This document shows positions 16,226 to 24,127 of a DNA stretch of 64,000 nucleotides, piece by piece. This DNA comes from WJKG01 sp964627305 (lineage in GTDB: Bacteria > Zixibacteria > MSB-5A5 > GN15 > FEB-12): contig CAZVHP010000006.1 of NCBI GenBank assembly GCA_964627305.1, forward strand, positions 136,297 to 200,296. The letters run 5' to 3'. The number at the start of each line of letters is the position of its first letter. Position 1 is the stretch's first letter. Made by a program: the position numbers and the translations under genes. The notes beneath the pieces are model-generated. The model was not told the origin of the DNA. It saw only the letters and a list, made by a program, of their open reading frames with translations, and ran no database searches.

Positions 16226-16597
16226 TCAATTCAACTGCTTCGATACCTCGTTCAAGAGCAACGAGGACTTGAACGGTTTCACCAGATACGACGTAGCCCC
16301 GACCTGCATGCCCCGTTGCATGTCGTCATCGGAATCCTCCGATGACAATATGATGATCGGCGTCTCCCGATGCCGGTCATTCTGTCGAAGCGTCGCAATC
16401 AGGCTGTAACCGTCCAGGTTCGGCATATTCAGGTCGGTAATGACCAGGTCGACATTCTCCGGGAGCGTGTTCAGCTTCTCGATAGCGTCCATCCCGTCGC
16501 ACGCCGTCACAACGTTGTATCCGGAATTGCGCAGCGAGAACGACACGAACTTCACCACCGTCGGAGAATCATCAACCACAAGAATTGTCCTTGCCAT
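16226..16597 (-). CDS. second CheY-like response regulator
   Basis: A 123-residue single receiver domain with Asp55 (VITDLNMPNLDG), SSED in place of the usual TT/TA switch residues (Ser in the Thr position), and YLVKPF. It resembles CheY but has the DLNMP variant common in phosphate-sink or adaptation receivers. It lies 28 bases from cheR and 31 bases from cheY, in one transcript. It may act as a phosphate sink for CheA or steer another output. Confidence 0.9.
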   Translation of the reverse strand: MARTILVVDDSPTVVKFVSFSLRNSGYNVVTACDGMDAIEKLNTLPENVDLVITDLNMPNLDGYSLIATLRQNDRHRETPIIILSSEDSDDDMQRGMQVGATSYLVKPFKSSLLLNEVSKQLN

Positions 16598-16627
16598 GGG
16601 ATCAACCTTCTTCTATGTAGAGTTCTT

Positions 16628-17632
16628 TCACTTCTTTGCAGCCGCTGCCGTGGAAGACTTGATCTTGCTGAGCAGATCAAGCGCACGGGTCGCCCCGCTG
16701 GTGTCCGGCTTCGATGCCGTCGATACCCGCGTCACCCCACCGATACCACCGTTATCACCCGACGAAGTAGCGCCCGCCGCCTCCTTATGATACACCAGCG
16801 CGTTCTTGAAATACACCAGCTTGAACGCCTTGGAAATGCCGTGCAGGGTCTCCGAATGCCCGATATAGAAATACCCACCCGGCTGCAGCGCATTGTAGAA
16901 TCCGCGTACAAGCTGCTTTTTTATCTCATCCGAAAAGTAGATCATCACGTTCCGGCAGAAGACGACATCGAAATTCGATGTGAACGATATCCGGCGCGGA
17001 TCATTAAGATTCATGTGCGCAAACTTTACCAGCGCCTTGACCTCCGGCTTCACCCGATACATTTCACCCTGCTTCGTGAAGTACTTGGCCAGCAGATCGG
17101 GCCGCACATTCCGCAGCGTTATACCGGTATACTCCCCGGTGCGCGCCCGATGCAGCGCCTGTTCCGAGATGTCGTTGGCCATTATCTCAATGGTCCATCC
17201 GCTCATGCTCATGGACCGCTCAAGTATCATCATGGCCAGCGTGTACGGTTCCTCTCCCGTCGAACATCCCGCCGACCAGATCTTCAGCGTGCGATTGCGA
17301 CTCGACTTGTTCTTCTGGTCGATCAGAAGCGGCAACACCTCGTCCGAGAAGGATTTCAACTGCGGCTCGTTGCGATAGAAGCTCGTCTCGTTCGTCGTGA
17401 CAAGACTCATGAGCTGGTTGAATTCCTTCAAACTGGTATCATATTTGACATGGTAGAAGTAGTCCCGATAGTTCTTGATGCCCAATTCTCCCATGCGCTT
17501 GATCAGGCGGTTCTTCACGAGGTACATCTTGTTCTCAGCGAAAAAGATGCCGCTCTTCTCATGGATGTAGTCCCGGATCATCGTGAAATCTTCAATGGTC
17601 ATCTCGGGATCTGTGTCGAGTTTACCCAGCAT
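16628..17632 (-). CDS. cheR: chemoreceptor methyltransferase CheR
   Basis: CheR methylates glutamates of chemoreceptors with S-adenosylmethionine. The 334-residue protein has the N-terminal helical domain (SGIFFAENKMYLVKNRL), the TTNETSFYRN motif, the SAM-binding segment IWSAGCSTGEEPYTLAM at about 118-134, and FDVVFCRNVMIYF. After about residue 285 there is a Ser/Thr/Ala-rich tail with a short helix (RALDLLSKIKSS) that is not part of the enzyme domain and could be a docking tail. No C-terminal receptor-binding pentapeptide motif was checked. ATG 17632; AGGG eight bases ahead. Confidence 0.95.
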   Translation of the reverse strand: MLGKLDTDPEMTIEDFTMIRDYIHEKSGIFFAENKMYLVKNRLIKRMGELGIKNYRDYFYHVKYDTSLKEFNQLMSLVTTNETSFYRNEPQLKSFSDEVLPLLIDQKNKSSRNRTLKIWSAGCSTGEEPYTLAMMILERSMSMSGWTIEIMANDISEQALHRARTGEYTGITLRNVRPDLLAKYFTKQGEMYRVKPEVKALVKFAHMNLNDPRRISFTSNFDVVFCRNVMIYFSDEIKKQLVRGFYNALQPGGYFYIGHSETLHGISKAFKLVYFKNALVYHKEAAGATSSGDNGGIGGVTRVSTASKPDTSGATRALDLLSKIKSSTAAAAKK

Positions 17633-17752
17633 ATGGAACCCTTCGTAACGTTATTCCCCACAGCCGACTGCCCCGATCATCGCCGGGACTGCACAGCCCG
17701 TCCCTTACAGTCTCTTCCCTCACCCTCACCCGCATACTCATTACATCCTGAC

Positions 17753-18220
17753 TCACTTCTCGACCGCCGCGCTCACCCGCGCCGCACAGCATACCATCCC
17801 CACCTCAACCGGCCCGGCCTCTATCAATCCGGCCGCCCGGCTGATCTGGGCAGCCCTGCCCACAATGTCCGACAGGTCACCGATCTCGAACGGCTTGACC
17901 ACATAGTCGGCAGCACCGCCTCGAAACGCAGCCAACACCGCCCGCAGCTTCGGCTCACCGGACATCACCACGATCCCGGGAACACCGCCGATACTCAGCA
18001 ACCGCTCCAGAATGGCCTCGACCGGTCGGTCAGCCACGTTGGCATCAAACACAATCACCCGATACTGACCGCAGTCACTCATGCTCACCAGATCGTCGGT
18101 CGTCGGTGCAACATCTACCTCGTAGCCCAGATCGGTGAGAAACTCCTGTAACTGGTCTCGCACGGCCTTGTCTGCATCAGCCAGCAACAGCCGTCCCGGC
18201 TGAGTGGGGGCAACCGTCAT
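17753..18220 (-). CDS. divergent single-domain response regulator
   Basis: A 155-residue receiver domain with no output domain. The phosphorylatable Asp is probably Asp59 (VIVFDANV), with LADADK as acidic pocket, Ser (VMSGEP) at the Thr position and YVVKPFE as the Lys motif. The site loop lacks the usual MP..DG, so it is divergent and phosphorylation is uncertain. About 25 residues after the domain (AAQISRAAGLIEAG...) show no known fold. Its ATG overlaps the stop of the upstream receiver gene by four bases (ATGA), so the two are coupled. A 120-base spacer follows before cheR. Confidence 0.85.
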   Translation of the reverse strand: MTVAPTQPGRLLLADADKAVRDQLQEFLTDLGYEVDVAPTTDDLVSMSDCGQYRVIVFDANVADRPVEAILERLLSIGGVPGIVVMSGEPKLRAVLAAFRGGAADYVVKPFEIGDLSDIVGRAAQISRAAGLIEAGPVEVGMVCCAARVSAAVEK

Positions 18221-18606
18221 TCTACTTCTCGCTGTTTACTCTTGTCCCTGAGCGTCTTCTCGACGCTCTTGTAGAGCTGATTGATGTTAAACGGCTTTAC
18301 GATATAGTCATCAAGCTTCAGCCTGAGTGCCTGCACAGCAGAATCCACCGACGGATACGCTGTCATGATCATGATCGGCAGATCAGGGTAGCTCTCCTTC
18401 AATTCGGTCGACAAGGTGATACCGTCCATATTCGGCATCTTCAGATCAGTGAGCACCAGATCAATCTGACGTGACTGCATCAGATCCAGCGCCTTATCTC
18501 CATCTTCAGCAACAGCAATGCTCCACCCCTGACCGGTGAAAAAGTCATACAGCAGATCCCGGATAAGCAACTCGTCATCAACGACAAGGATAGTTGGACG
18601 CTCCAT
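18217..18606 (-). CDS. single-domain response regulator
   Basis: A 129-residue receiver domain with full active-site set: VVDDE, Asp54 in VLTDLKMPNMDG, MTAYPS, and YIVKPFN. A short basic tail (LRDKSKQREVE) follows. DLKMP and the overall pattern resemble receivers of NtrC-type regulators rather than CheY. I prefer ATG 18606 because GGGGAG then stands six bases ahead; an ATG two codons earlier overlaps the HEAT gene stop. It lies between the HEAT-repeat gene and the divergent receiver, all in one transcript. Confidence 0.88.
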   Translation of the reverse strand: MERPTILVVDDELLIRDLLYDFFTGQGWSIAVAEDGDKALDLMQSRQIDLVLTDLKMPNMDGITLSTELKESYPDLPIMIMTAYPSVDSAVQALRLKLDDYIVKPFNINQLYKSVEKTLRDKSKQREVE

Positions 18607-18608
18607 AC

Positions 18609-20519
18609 TCATCTCCCCTGGATGGCCCTGACAGCCCGGGTAGCGGCGTCGATTACATCCTGGTTACGCTCGTCTTTGAGAACACTCAGTTTCGGCACCG
18701 CCGGCACATATCGCAATTCAGCCAGCGCCTTAATGACCGCTATTTTGATGATGTCCTGCGGATCGTCCAGATACCTGAGCAGAAGCTCCGCATGATCGGC
18801 AGTACCATACTCCGCAACGGCATTGATCACATGATATCGAACCCAAACGTCCTCGTCCTCAAGCAGGTAACGACACTCATCCAGCCGCCCGGGTCCTTCG
18901 ATTTGCAGAAGCGCCGTAACCGCCGCCTTACGCACACTGGCGCTCTCGTCGTTCAACGCTACCACCAGTGGCTGGACATCAGAGACCTCACGGATTCGGG
19001 CCAGCGAAAGAATGGCTGACTTGCGAATGGCAGCCTCCGGGTGGTTGATCGCGTTAATCAACGGCGGCACCACGGCGGCGTCTCCGATCAGCCCAAGGGC
19101 ATTGACCGCCAGACGCTGACGCTCCACCTCGGTGTGATACAAGTCCTCGGTGAACTTCTGCACCACACGCTGGCCGTTGATGATTATCAGCGCCCCAACA
19201 GCGGCCTCACGGACATCAGGGTACTTGTCGTCAAGACCTCGGCACAGGAACTCAATCAGTTCCTCTCCGCCAAGCCACCCCAATGCGGCGTAGGCCGCCG
19301 AACGAACATGACCAATAGGATCACTGGCGAGCCCCTTGAGGACCTCCGTAGCCTCAGCCAGCCCCGACATCCCCAGAATGTGGGCGATCTTCTGACGGAC
19401 ATCCGGATCCTCATCATCTGCATACCGAAGCAGCGCGCGGGCAATATTCTCATCGACCACCTGCTTAAATACATCAAGAATCACACCCTTGACCTTCGGA
19501 CTGGCCGCAGCAAACTTCTCCAACAGCATATCCGCCGCCGAGTTGCCTATCTGTGCCAGGGTCTCAATCAGCCGGCCCAGCGCCTCATCCTCGACGTCAT
19601 CCAGCACATCCACCATGTGTGATACCACATCACGGCCGTACCAGTGATTGAGCCGTCTGAGGGTGAACTCAGTCAGGCGAGGATCGCGCTTGCGTACGCC
19701 CTCGAAGAGATAGTCCACAAACCTGTCCAGCGGCAACTCGAAGTCAATCCGCCCCTCATTCTGACGACTCAGGTCTATAATGGCCCCCAGGGCCGCCTCC
19801 GCAATGGTCCGGTCCTCATGCTCCAGGTACGGCCGCAACTGGGCAGCCGAACCCGCATTCCCCAGTGCACCGATCGCTTCGATCACAGCAAAGAGAATCA
19901 TCGGATCATCGGTCTTCAGCCAATCGTACAGCGATTCCAGACAGGACTTGTCGCCAATCTTGCCCAACGCTTCGACCGCCGGCAATCGAACATCTTCCAT
20001 CTTCTCAAACGCCGCCACCAGCCCCGGTATCGCCGCCGGCGAACCAATCTCGCCGAGAGCCTCCGCCGCCGAACAGACAACATTCATGTTTTCGTCCCAC
20101 AGCCGCTGAACCAGCGGTTCCACCGCCCGCTCATCCTTGATCAGACCCAGAATGTCCGCAGTGAACTTGCGCACATCATAGTCCTCATTCGTCGCCAGGT
20201 CCTCGATCAACGCCGGTGTCGCCTCCTTGCCGATCCGCACCAGAACCTCGGCCGCAAGATTCCGCGTGCCGATATCCTCGTTGCCCAGAAACCGAATCAG
20301 CAACTGGGACGCAATCGGCCCCTTCGTCTTCACAAGGAAGTCCGCTGCCAGCTCACGAATCCCCAGATCGGCGTCCTCAAGTGCCATGACCAGCCCGGCC
20401 ACCGCCTCATCATTGGATGTAAACGACCCCAGCTCCTTGACAGCCACCTCGCGCTCATAAAAATCCGGAGACTGAAGTGTCGACAGCAGTTCGCCTATGC
20501 GCTCAATCACGTCGTTCAT
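18609..20519 (-). CDS. HEAT/PBS-lyase-repeat scaffold protein
   Basis: A 636-residue cytoplasmic protein built almost wholly of about 31-residue helical repeats of HEAT/PBS-lyase type, with recurring motifs such as AAEALGEIGSPAAIPGLV, EALGKIGDKS and AAVGALIIING. Such solenoids bind other proteins; no enzymatic motif is visible. I place the start at ATG 20519, where GAGGA stands eight bases upstream; an ATG at 20540 lacks an SD. It lies directly after the STAS anti-anti-sigma gene and before two receivers, suggesting that it is the scaffold or effector of the partner-switching module. A role in cofactor lyase chemistry is unlikely in this setting. Confidence 0.85.
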   Translation of the reverse strand: MNDVIERIGELLSTLQSPDFYEREVAVKELGSFTSNDEAVAGLVMALEDADLGIRELAADFLVKTKGPIASQLLIRFLGNEDIGTRNLAAEVLVRIGKEATPALIEDLATNEDYDVRKFTADILGLIKDERAVEPLVQRLWDENMNVVCSAAEALGEIGSPAAIPGLVAAFEKMEDVRLPAVEALGKIGDKSCLESLYDWLKTDDPMILFAVIEAIGALGNAGSAAQLRPYLEHEDRTIAEAALGAIIDLSRQNEGRIDFELPLDRFVDYLFEGVRKRDPRLTEFTLRRLNHWYGRDVVSHMVDVLDDVEDEALGRLIETLAQIGNSAADMLLEKFAAASPKVKGVILDVFKQVVDENIARALLRYADDEDPDVRQKIAHILGMSGLAEATEVLKGLASDPIGHVRSAAYAALGWLGGEELIEFLCRGLDDKYPDVREAAVGALIIINGQRVVQKFTEDLYHTEVERQRLAVNALGLIGDAAVVPPLINAINHPEAAIRKSAILSLARIREVSDVQPLVVALNDESASVRKAAVTALLQIEGPGRLDECRYLLEDEDVWVRYHVINAVAEYGTADHAELLLRYLDDPQDIIKIAVIKALAELRYVPAVPKLSVLKDERNQDVIDAATRAVRAIQGR

Positions 20520-20556
20520 ACGCTTATCCTCACTTGGCATGCGCTCGCCAGCCCCC

Positions 20557-20907
20557 TTAGTTAGCCGTCACCGGCTGATATGAGCCCAACGCCTCCTGCT
20601 CGGTGGCAAAAATCTCAAAGATATGTGACAACTGCGTGATGTCGAAAATCTCCTGAACGTAACTGGCCAGGTTGGACAACGTCAGACGCCCCTTCTGTAA
20701 ACGCACTTCCTTCATGATCGAGACCAGCGCCCCAAGACCCGAGCTGTTGATGAACTCAACATCCGCCAGATTCAGATGCACCGAGTTTCTCTGCTGCTCA
20801 AACAGCTTCTTGATCTCTTCCTTCAGCACCGACCCGCTCGCCAAATCGAGCCGCCCCTGCAGGTTCAGAACCGTAACATTGCCCTCTTGTCTGGACTTGA
20901 TCTCCAT
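20557..20907 (-). CDS. STAS-domain anti-sigma factor antagonist (RsbV-like)
   Basis: A 116-residue single STAS domain. The phosphorylation loop FINSSGLGAL (residues about 53-60) carries the conserved serine that a cognate kinase modifies, as in SpoIIAA and RsbV. The start at ATG 20907 is chosen because GGAGG lies five bases ahead; a TTG four codons upstream would overlap that SD. It sits between an RsbW-like kinase gene and the HEAT-repeat gene, so it probably shuttles between the kinase and another partner depending on its phosphorylation. Confidence 0.92.
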   Translation of the reverse strand: MEIKSRQEGNVTVLNLQGRLDLASGSVLKEEIKKLFEQQRNSVHLNLADVEFINSSGLGALVSIMKEVRLQKGRLTLSNLASYVQEIFDITQLSHIFEIFATEQEALGSYQPVTAN

Positions 20908-20934
20908 AACATCCTCCAAAAACTGTCGCTATGA

Positions 20935-21357
20935 CTATACTTCTTGATTCCTCATGTTCCGCTCGAAACACACAGTGACTTCCAATCGACCCTGGTCATC
21001 CTCGCGAAAATCGACCAGATCGGCAAAATGCCGTATCAGCCCGATTCCCCGACCATGCGTATCCAGCGCGCCAGGACTGCGGTGCGCACGTACTCGCTCC
21101 AGTCCCCCCTGACCTTCATCAATTATATCGGCACGGATCTCTGTTTGATTTACCACCAGCCGCAGGACAATACCCTTGGCCGGATCAAAGGAATTGCCGT
21201 GTATCAGGGCATTATTGAAGGCCTCGCTGATCACCAGAAGGATATTCCGCTTCAAATCACCTTCTATACCATGCTCATCCAGCACGCCGGTGACATCATC
21301 AAGCATCTGCTCTTCCGATTCCACTCGGGAGGGATATGTGAATGTCACCTCGCTCAC
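20935..21357 (-). CDS. RsbW-like serine kinase / anti-sigma factor
   Basis: A 140-residue GHKL ATPase of the HATPase_c_2 type. The N box is SEAFNNALIHGN, G1 is DEGQGG and the lid/G2 motif is GRGIGLIRHF. Proteins of this class phosphorylate a STAS antagonist and hold a partner (classically a sigma factor). The start is GTG 21357 only three bases after the stop of the phosphatase gene. No sigma factor gene lies beside it, so the partner could be remote or could be something other than a sigma factor. Confidence 0.92.
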   Translation of the reverse strand: MSEVTFTYPSRVESEEQMLDDVTGVLDEHGIEGDLKRNILLVISEAFNNALIHGNSFDPAKGIVLRLVVNQTEIRADIIDEGQGGLERVRAHRSPGALDTHGRGIGLIRHFADLVDFREDDQGRLEVTVCFERNMRNQEV

Positions 21358-21360
21358 CCT

Positions 21361-22659
21361 TCAACCCACCTTAACCTGCAAAATCGTGAAATCGTCGATC
21401 GTCTCCTCGGCTGCCCCGGCCGCAAACCGGTCCACCCAATCTTTCACCCGTCGGCAGAACTCGGCCGGCTCAACCCCTATCTCAGCCGACAGCACCTGCT
21501 CGGCCCGCTCCCGACCGAAAAGGTTGCCATCCGAATCAGTCGCCTCGGTCAACCCATCGGTGAACAGAAACAGCCGGTCCCCGTGTCCAAGCGCCCGCGA
21601 ACCCTGCTTGAACGATATCCCTTCGAACTGACCCACAATCGGGCCTCCCTCGGACAGCTCGCATATCGATGATGACTTGTCATCCCAGTACAGCCCCGGT
21701 ATGTGCCCGGCGTTGCAGTAGTGAAGCATCCGCGTCTCGAGATCGAACATGCTGAAGAACAGCATTACGAACATCTCCCGCTCCTTTATGATCTCCCGGC
21801 ACAACAGATCATTAAGCCGCACTGCCAGGTCCGACACCGAAATGCCCGGATCCAGCGCCAGAATCGACTTGATTATCCCCGACGCCGCCGACATCACCAG
21901 CGCCGCCGGCACCCCCTTGTTGGAAACATCCCCCAGAATCACCAGAAACTGCTTGTCAGACAACTTGATAACATCATAGAAGTCCCCCCCGACCTCCTTC
22001 GCCGGATAGTACGCAGCCCCAATGTCAACCCCCTCTATGCTGTCGATATTCTGCGGCAGAATCGTCGACTGAATCTGCCGCGCAATGGCCATCTCCTGGC
22101 GAACTTTCTGCTGGTTCAGCCGCGCCTTCACTAAGTTGGAATTCTCGATCGCCACCGCCACAAAATTCAGCAGCATCTCCAGCGTTTCCTTGTCCTCTTC
22201 ACCGTAGGATCCGCCCCCCTCCTTGTTCACGATTACCACCACCCCCAGGCAACGCTCCTTGAACTGGATCGGCAGGCAGATAATAGAATCGATCGACAAA
22301 CCCTCCGTCACAATCCCCAACTCGTTGAGAATGATCGTCTCACGGGTCTGAAAGCAGTAAGTCGGCAGGTCCATCCCGTCCTGATACATCAGCGAATGAG
22401 CCAGTTCCTCCGTGACCCCCCAAGAGATCTTGAACACCAGCTTCTCGTCCTCGACCAGGGCAATCATCCCCACCTCGCCCCGCGCCAGCCGGACCGCCAT
22501 ATCCATCACAACCGACAATATGGCATTGGTATCCTGAATCGATGTAATCACCGCCCCCATAGTGGCCAAATCCCGAAGCTCAGCTTTTGTCGCCTCAAGC
22601 CTGGATTCCAATTCCAGAAGACGCCGGTCCTGGTCAGTAATCGCTTCCATAGATAGCAT
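21361..22659 (-). CDS. GAF-domain PP2C-type phosphatase (RsbU/SpoIIE-like)
   Basis: A 432-residue soluble protein: a short N-terminal coiled coil, a GAF sensor domain (about 35-175), a helical linker (QEMAIARQIQSTILPQ, the usual SpoIIE-domain entry), and a PPM/SpoIIE phosphatase domain (about 205-430) with metal-binding Asp motifs GGDFYD, ILGDVSNKGVPAALVMS, LFLFTDGLTEA and ETIDDFTIL. It should dephosphorylate the STAS antagonist downstream and so release it to bind the RsbW-like kinase. The GAF domain could sense a small ligand or redox state. First gene of this block; an ATG four codons inside (22650) is an alternative start. Confidence 0.93.
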   Translation of the reverse strand: MLSMEAITDQDRRLLELESRLEATKAELRDLATMGAVITSIQDTNAILSVVMDMAVRLARGEVGMIALVEDEKLVFKISWGVTEELAHSLMYQDGMDLPTYCFQTRETIILNELGIVTEGLSIDSIICLPIQFKERCLGVVVIVNKEGGGSYGEEDKETLEMLLNFVAVAIENSNLVKARLNQQKVRQEMAIARQIQSTILPQNIDSIEGVDIGAAYYPAKEVGGDFYDVIKLSDKQFLVILGDVSNKGVPAALVMSAASGIIKSILALDPGISVSDLAVRLNDLLCREIIKEREMFVMLFFSMFDLETRMLHYCNAGHIPGLYWDDKSSSICELSEGGPIVGQFEGISFKQGSRALGHGDRLFLFTDGLTEATDSDGNLFGRERAEQVLSAEIGVEPAEFCRRVKDWVDRFAAGAAEETIDDFTILQVKVG

Positions 22660-22763
22660 ATCGACTGATTCCAGAACCAGTTGAGCGCCCGGACCAAACC
22701 GCGCCCGATTGCGACCGCAAATGCCCGCCTCAGTTATGCTCGCAGAAAGATGGACGGAAACGA

Positions 22764-22781
22764 AGCCGGACAGGCCCGGCT
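22764..22781 (-). terminator. weak hairpin after der
   Basis: Minus strand AGCCGG/CCGGCT with a six-base loop, followed by TCGTTT. It lies in the 151-base spacer between der and the GAF-phosphatase gene. The T run is poor, so termination is uncertain; a promoter for the partner-switching block should lie in the rest of the spacer but none is convincing. Confidence 0.3.
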
Positions 22782-22810
22782 CGCAGCAGTGCCGCCGTCG
22801 AACAACCGCG

Positions 22811-24127
22811 CTACTTGCGACGAAACTTCAAACGGATAGGAACCCCCTCAAAACCAAACCTGTCCCGAAGCTGATTCGACAGAAACGATATGTAGGTCTT
22901 GTCAACCAGTTCAGGACGGTTAACGAAGAACACGAACGTCGGCGGCGCAATCTCGCTCTGCGTCATGTACTTGATCTGAATGTACTTCCCCTTCTGTGCC
23001 GGTGGGTGCTTCCGCGCCAGCGTCTTCTGCAGGAAGTCATTCAACTCCGAGGTGGCGATCCGCCGACGCGACTCGTCATACACCCGATTCACGGCCTCAA
23101 GCACCTTCACCACTCGTTGCCCGGTCAGGGCCGACACATAGTGAATCGGCAACCAGGCGTACTGCCCGATCGTCTCATTGATGCTCCGCGTGAACTCCTG
23201 TGCGGTCCGCGTGTCCTTCTCGATCAAATCCCATTTGTTCACCAGCAGAACGCATGACCGGCGCTTTTCCAGCACCTGCTCAAGCACCCGCTGATCCTGC
23301 GAGGTCACTCCGTCGGTCGCGTCTGCCAACACCACTGCCACATCGCAACTGTCAATCGCCCGCGTGGTGCGCAGCGACGTATAGAACTCGATATTCTCAT
23401 ACACCTTGTACTTCCGACGCAACCCCGCCGTATCCACCAGCACATAACGCCGCCCCTCGAATTCAAACGGCGTATCTACCGCGTCGCGCGTGGTTCCGGC
23501 AATCGGCGACACGATCAGCCGCTCCTGCCCCAGCAACTTATTGATGAACGAAGACTTCCCCACATTCGGCCGGCCCACGAAGGCCACTCTAACAACGTCC
23601 TCCCCGGATGCCGCCTCGCCCACCTGCTGCTCCGGCAACGCCGCCACCAGCTCATCCAGCATATCACCCATCCCCCGCCCCGACGTAGCCGAAACCGCCA
23701 GAGGATCACCAATCCCCAGCTTGTGAAACTCAAACACTGACAACTCATCCTCGTCGTTGTCCGCCTTGTTGGCCAGCAACAGCGTCGGCTTGCCCTCCTT
23801 GTTGAGGATCTGTGCTATCCGACGGTCAACCGGGTCAACCCCGGTCTTCGTATCCACCACGAAAAGCACCAGGTCTGCCTCTCCTATAGCGAACTGGGCC
23901 TGGTCATAGATCAACTTGTCCAGAAGATCATCCGTCTCCGGCGCCAGCCCCCCCGTGTCCACCAGATGGAAAAATACACCGTTCCAGTCCGCCACCGCGT
24001 AGTTACGATCACGCGTCACCCCCGGCGTCTCTTCTACCACCGCCTGACGGCGTTGCAGAATGCGGTTAAACAACGACGACTTGCCGACATTGGGCCGGCC
24101 GACAATCGCTACGGTGGGCATACTCAT
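22811..24127 (-). CDS. der: ribosome biogenesis GTPase Der (EngA)
   Basis: Der is an essential GTPase with two tandem G domains that helps mature the 50S subunit. The 438-residue protein has two complete sets: GRPNVGKSS, DTGGL, NKAD in the first half and GRPNVGKSS, DTAGLRRK, NKWD in the second, then the KH-like C-terminal domain (LARKHPPAQKGKYIQIKYMTQ). The ATG at 24127 overlaps the stop of the upstream radical-SAM gene (ATGA); a second ATG at 24121 starts MPTVAIVGRPN and is equally likely. Confidence 0.97.
   Translation of the reverse strand: MSMPTVAIVGRPNVGKSSLFNRILQRRQAVVEETPGVTRDRNYAVADWNGVFFHLVDTGGLAPETDDLLDKLIYDQAQFAIGEADLVLFVVDTKTGVDPVDRRIAQILNKEGKPTLLLANKADNDEDELSVFEFHKLGIGDPLAVSATSGRGMGDMLDELVAALPEQQVGEAASGEDVVRVAFVGRPNVGKSSFINKLLGQERLIVSPIAGTTRDAVDTPFEFEGRRYVLVDTAGLRRKYKVYENIEFYTSLRTTRAIDSCDVAVVLADATDGVTSQDQRVLEQVLEKRRSCVLLVNKWDLIEKDTRTAQEFTRSINETIGQYAWLPIHYVSALTGQRVVKVLEAVNRVYDESRRRIATSELNDFLQKTLARKHPPAQKGKYIQIKYMTQSEIAPPTFVFFVNRPELVDKTYISFLSNQLRDRFGFEGVPIRLKFRRK

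Noticed and set aside
16370..18151. 593-codon plus-strand frame opposite cheR and receivers
   Set aside because: It is antisense to genes with clear domains; long antisense frames are common at this G+C. The same holds for the frames at 51767-53527, 29175-30605 and 35971-37401.
22764..22781. Strong terminator after der
   Set aside because: Only six pairs and no proper T run; kept as a low-confidence feature and not used to infer operon borders.
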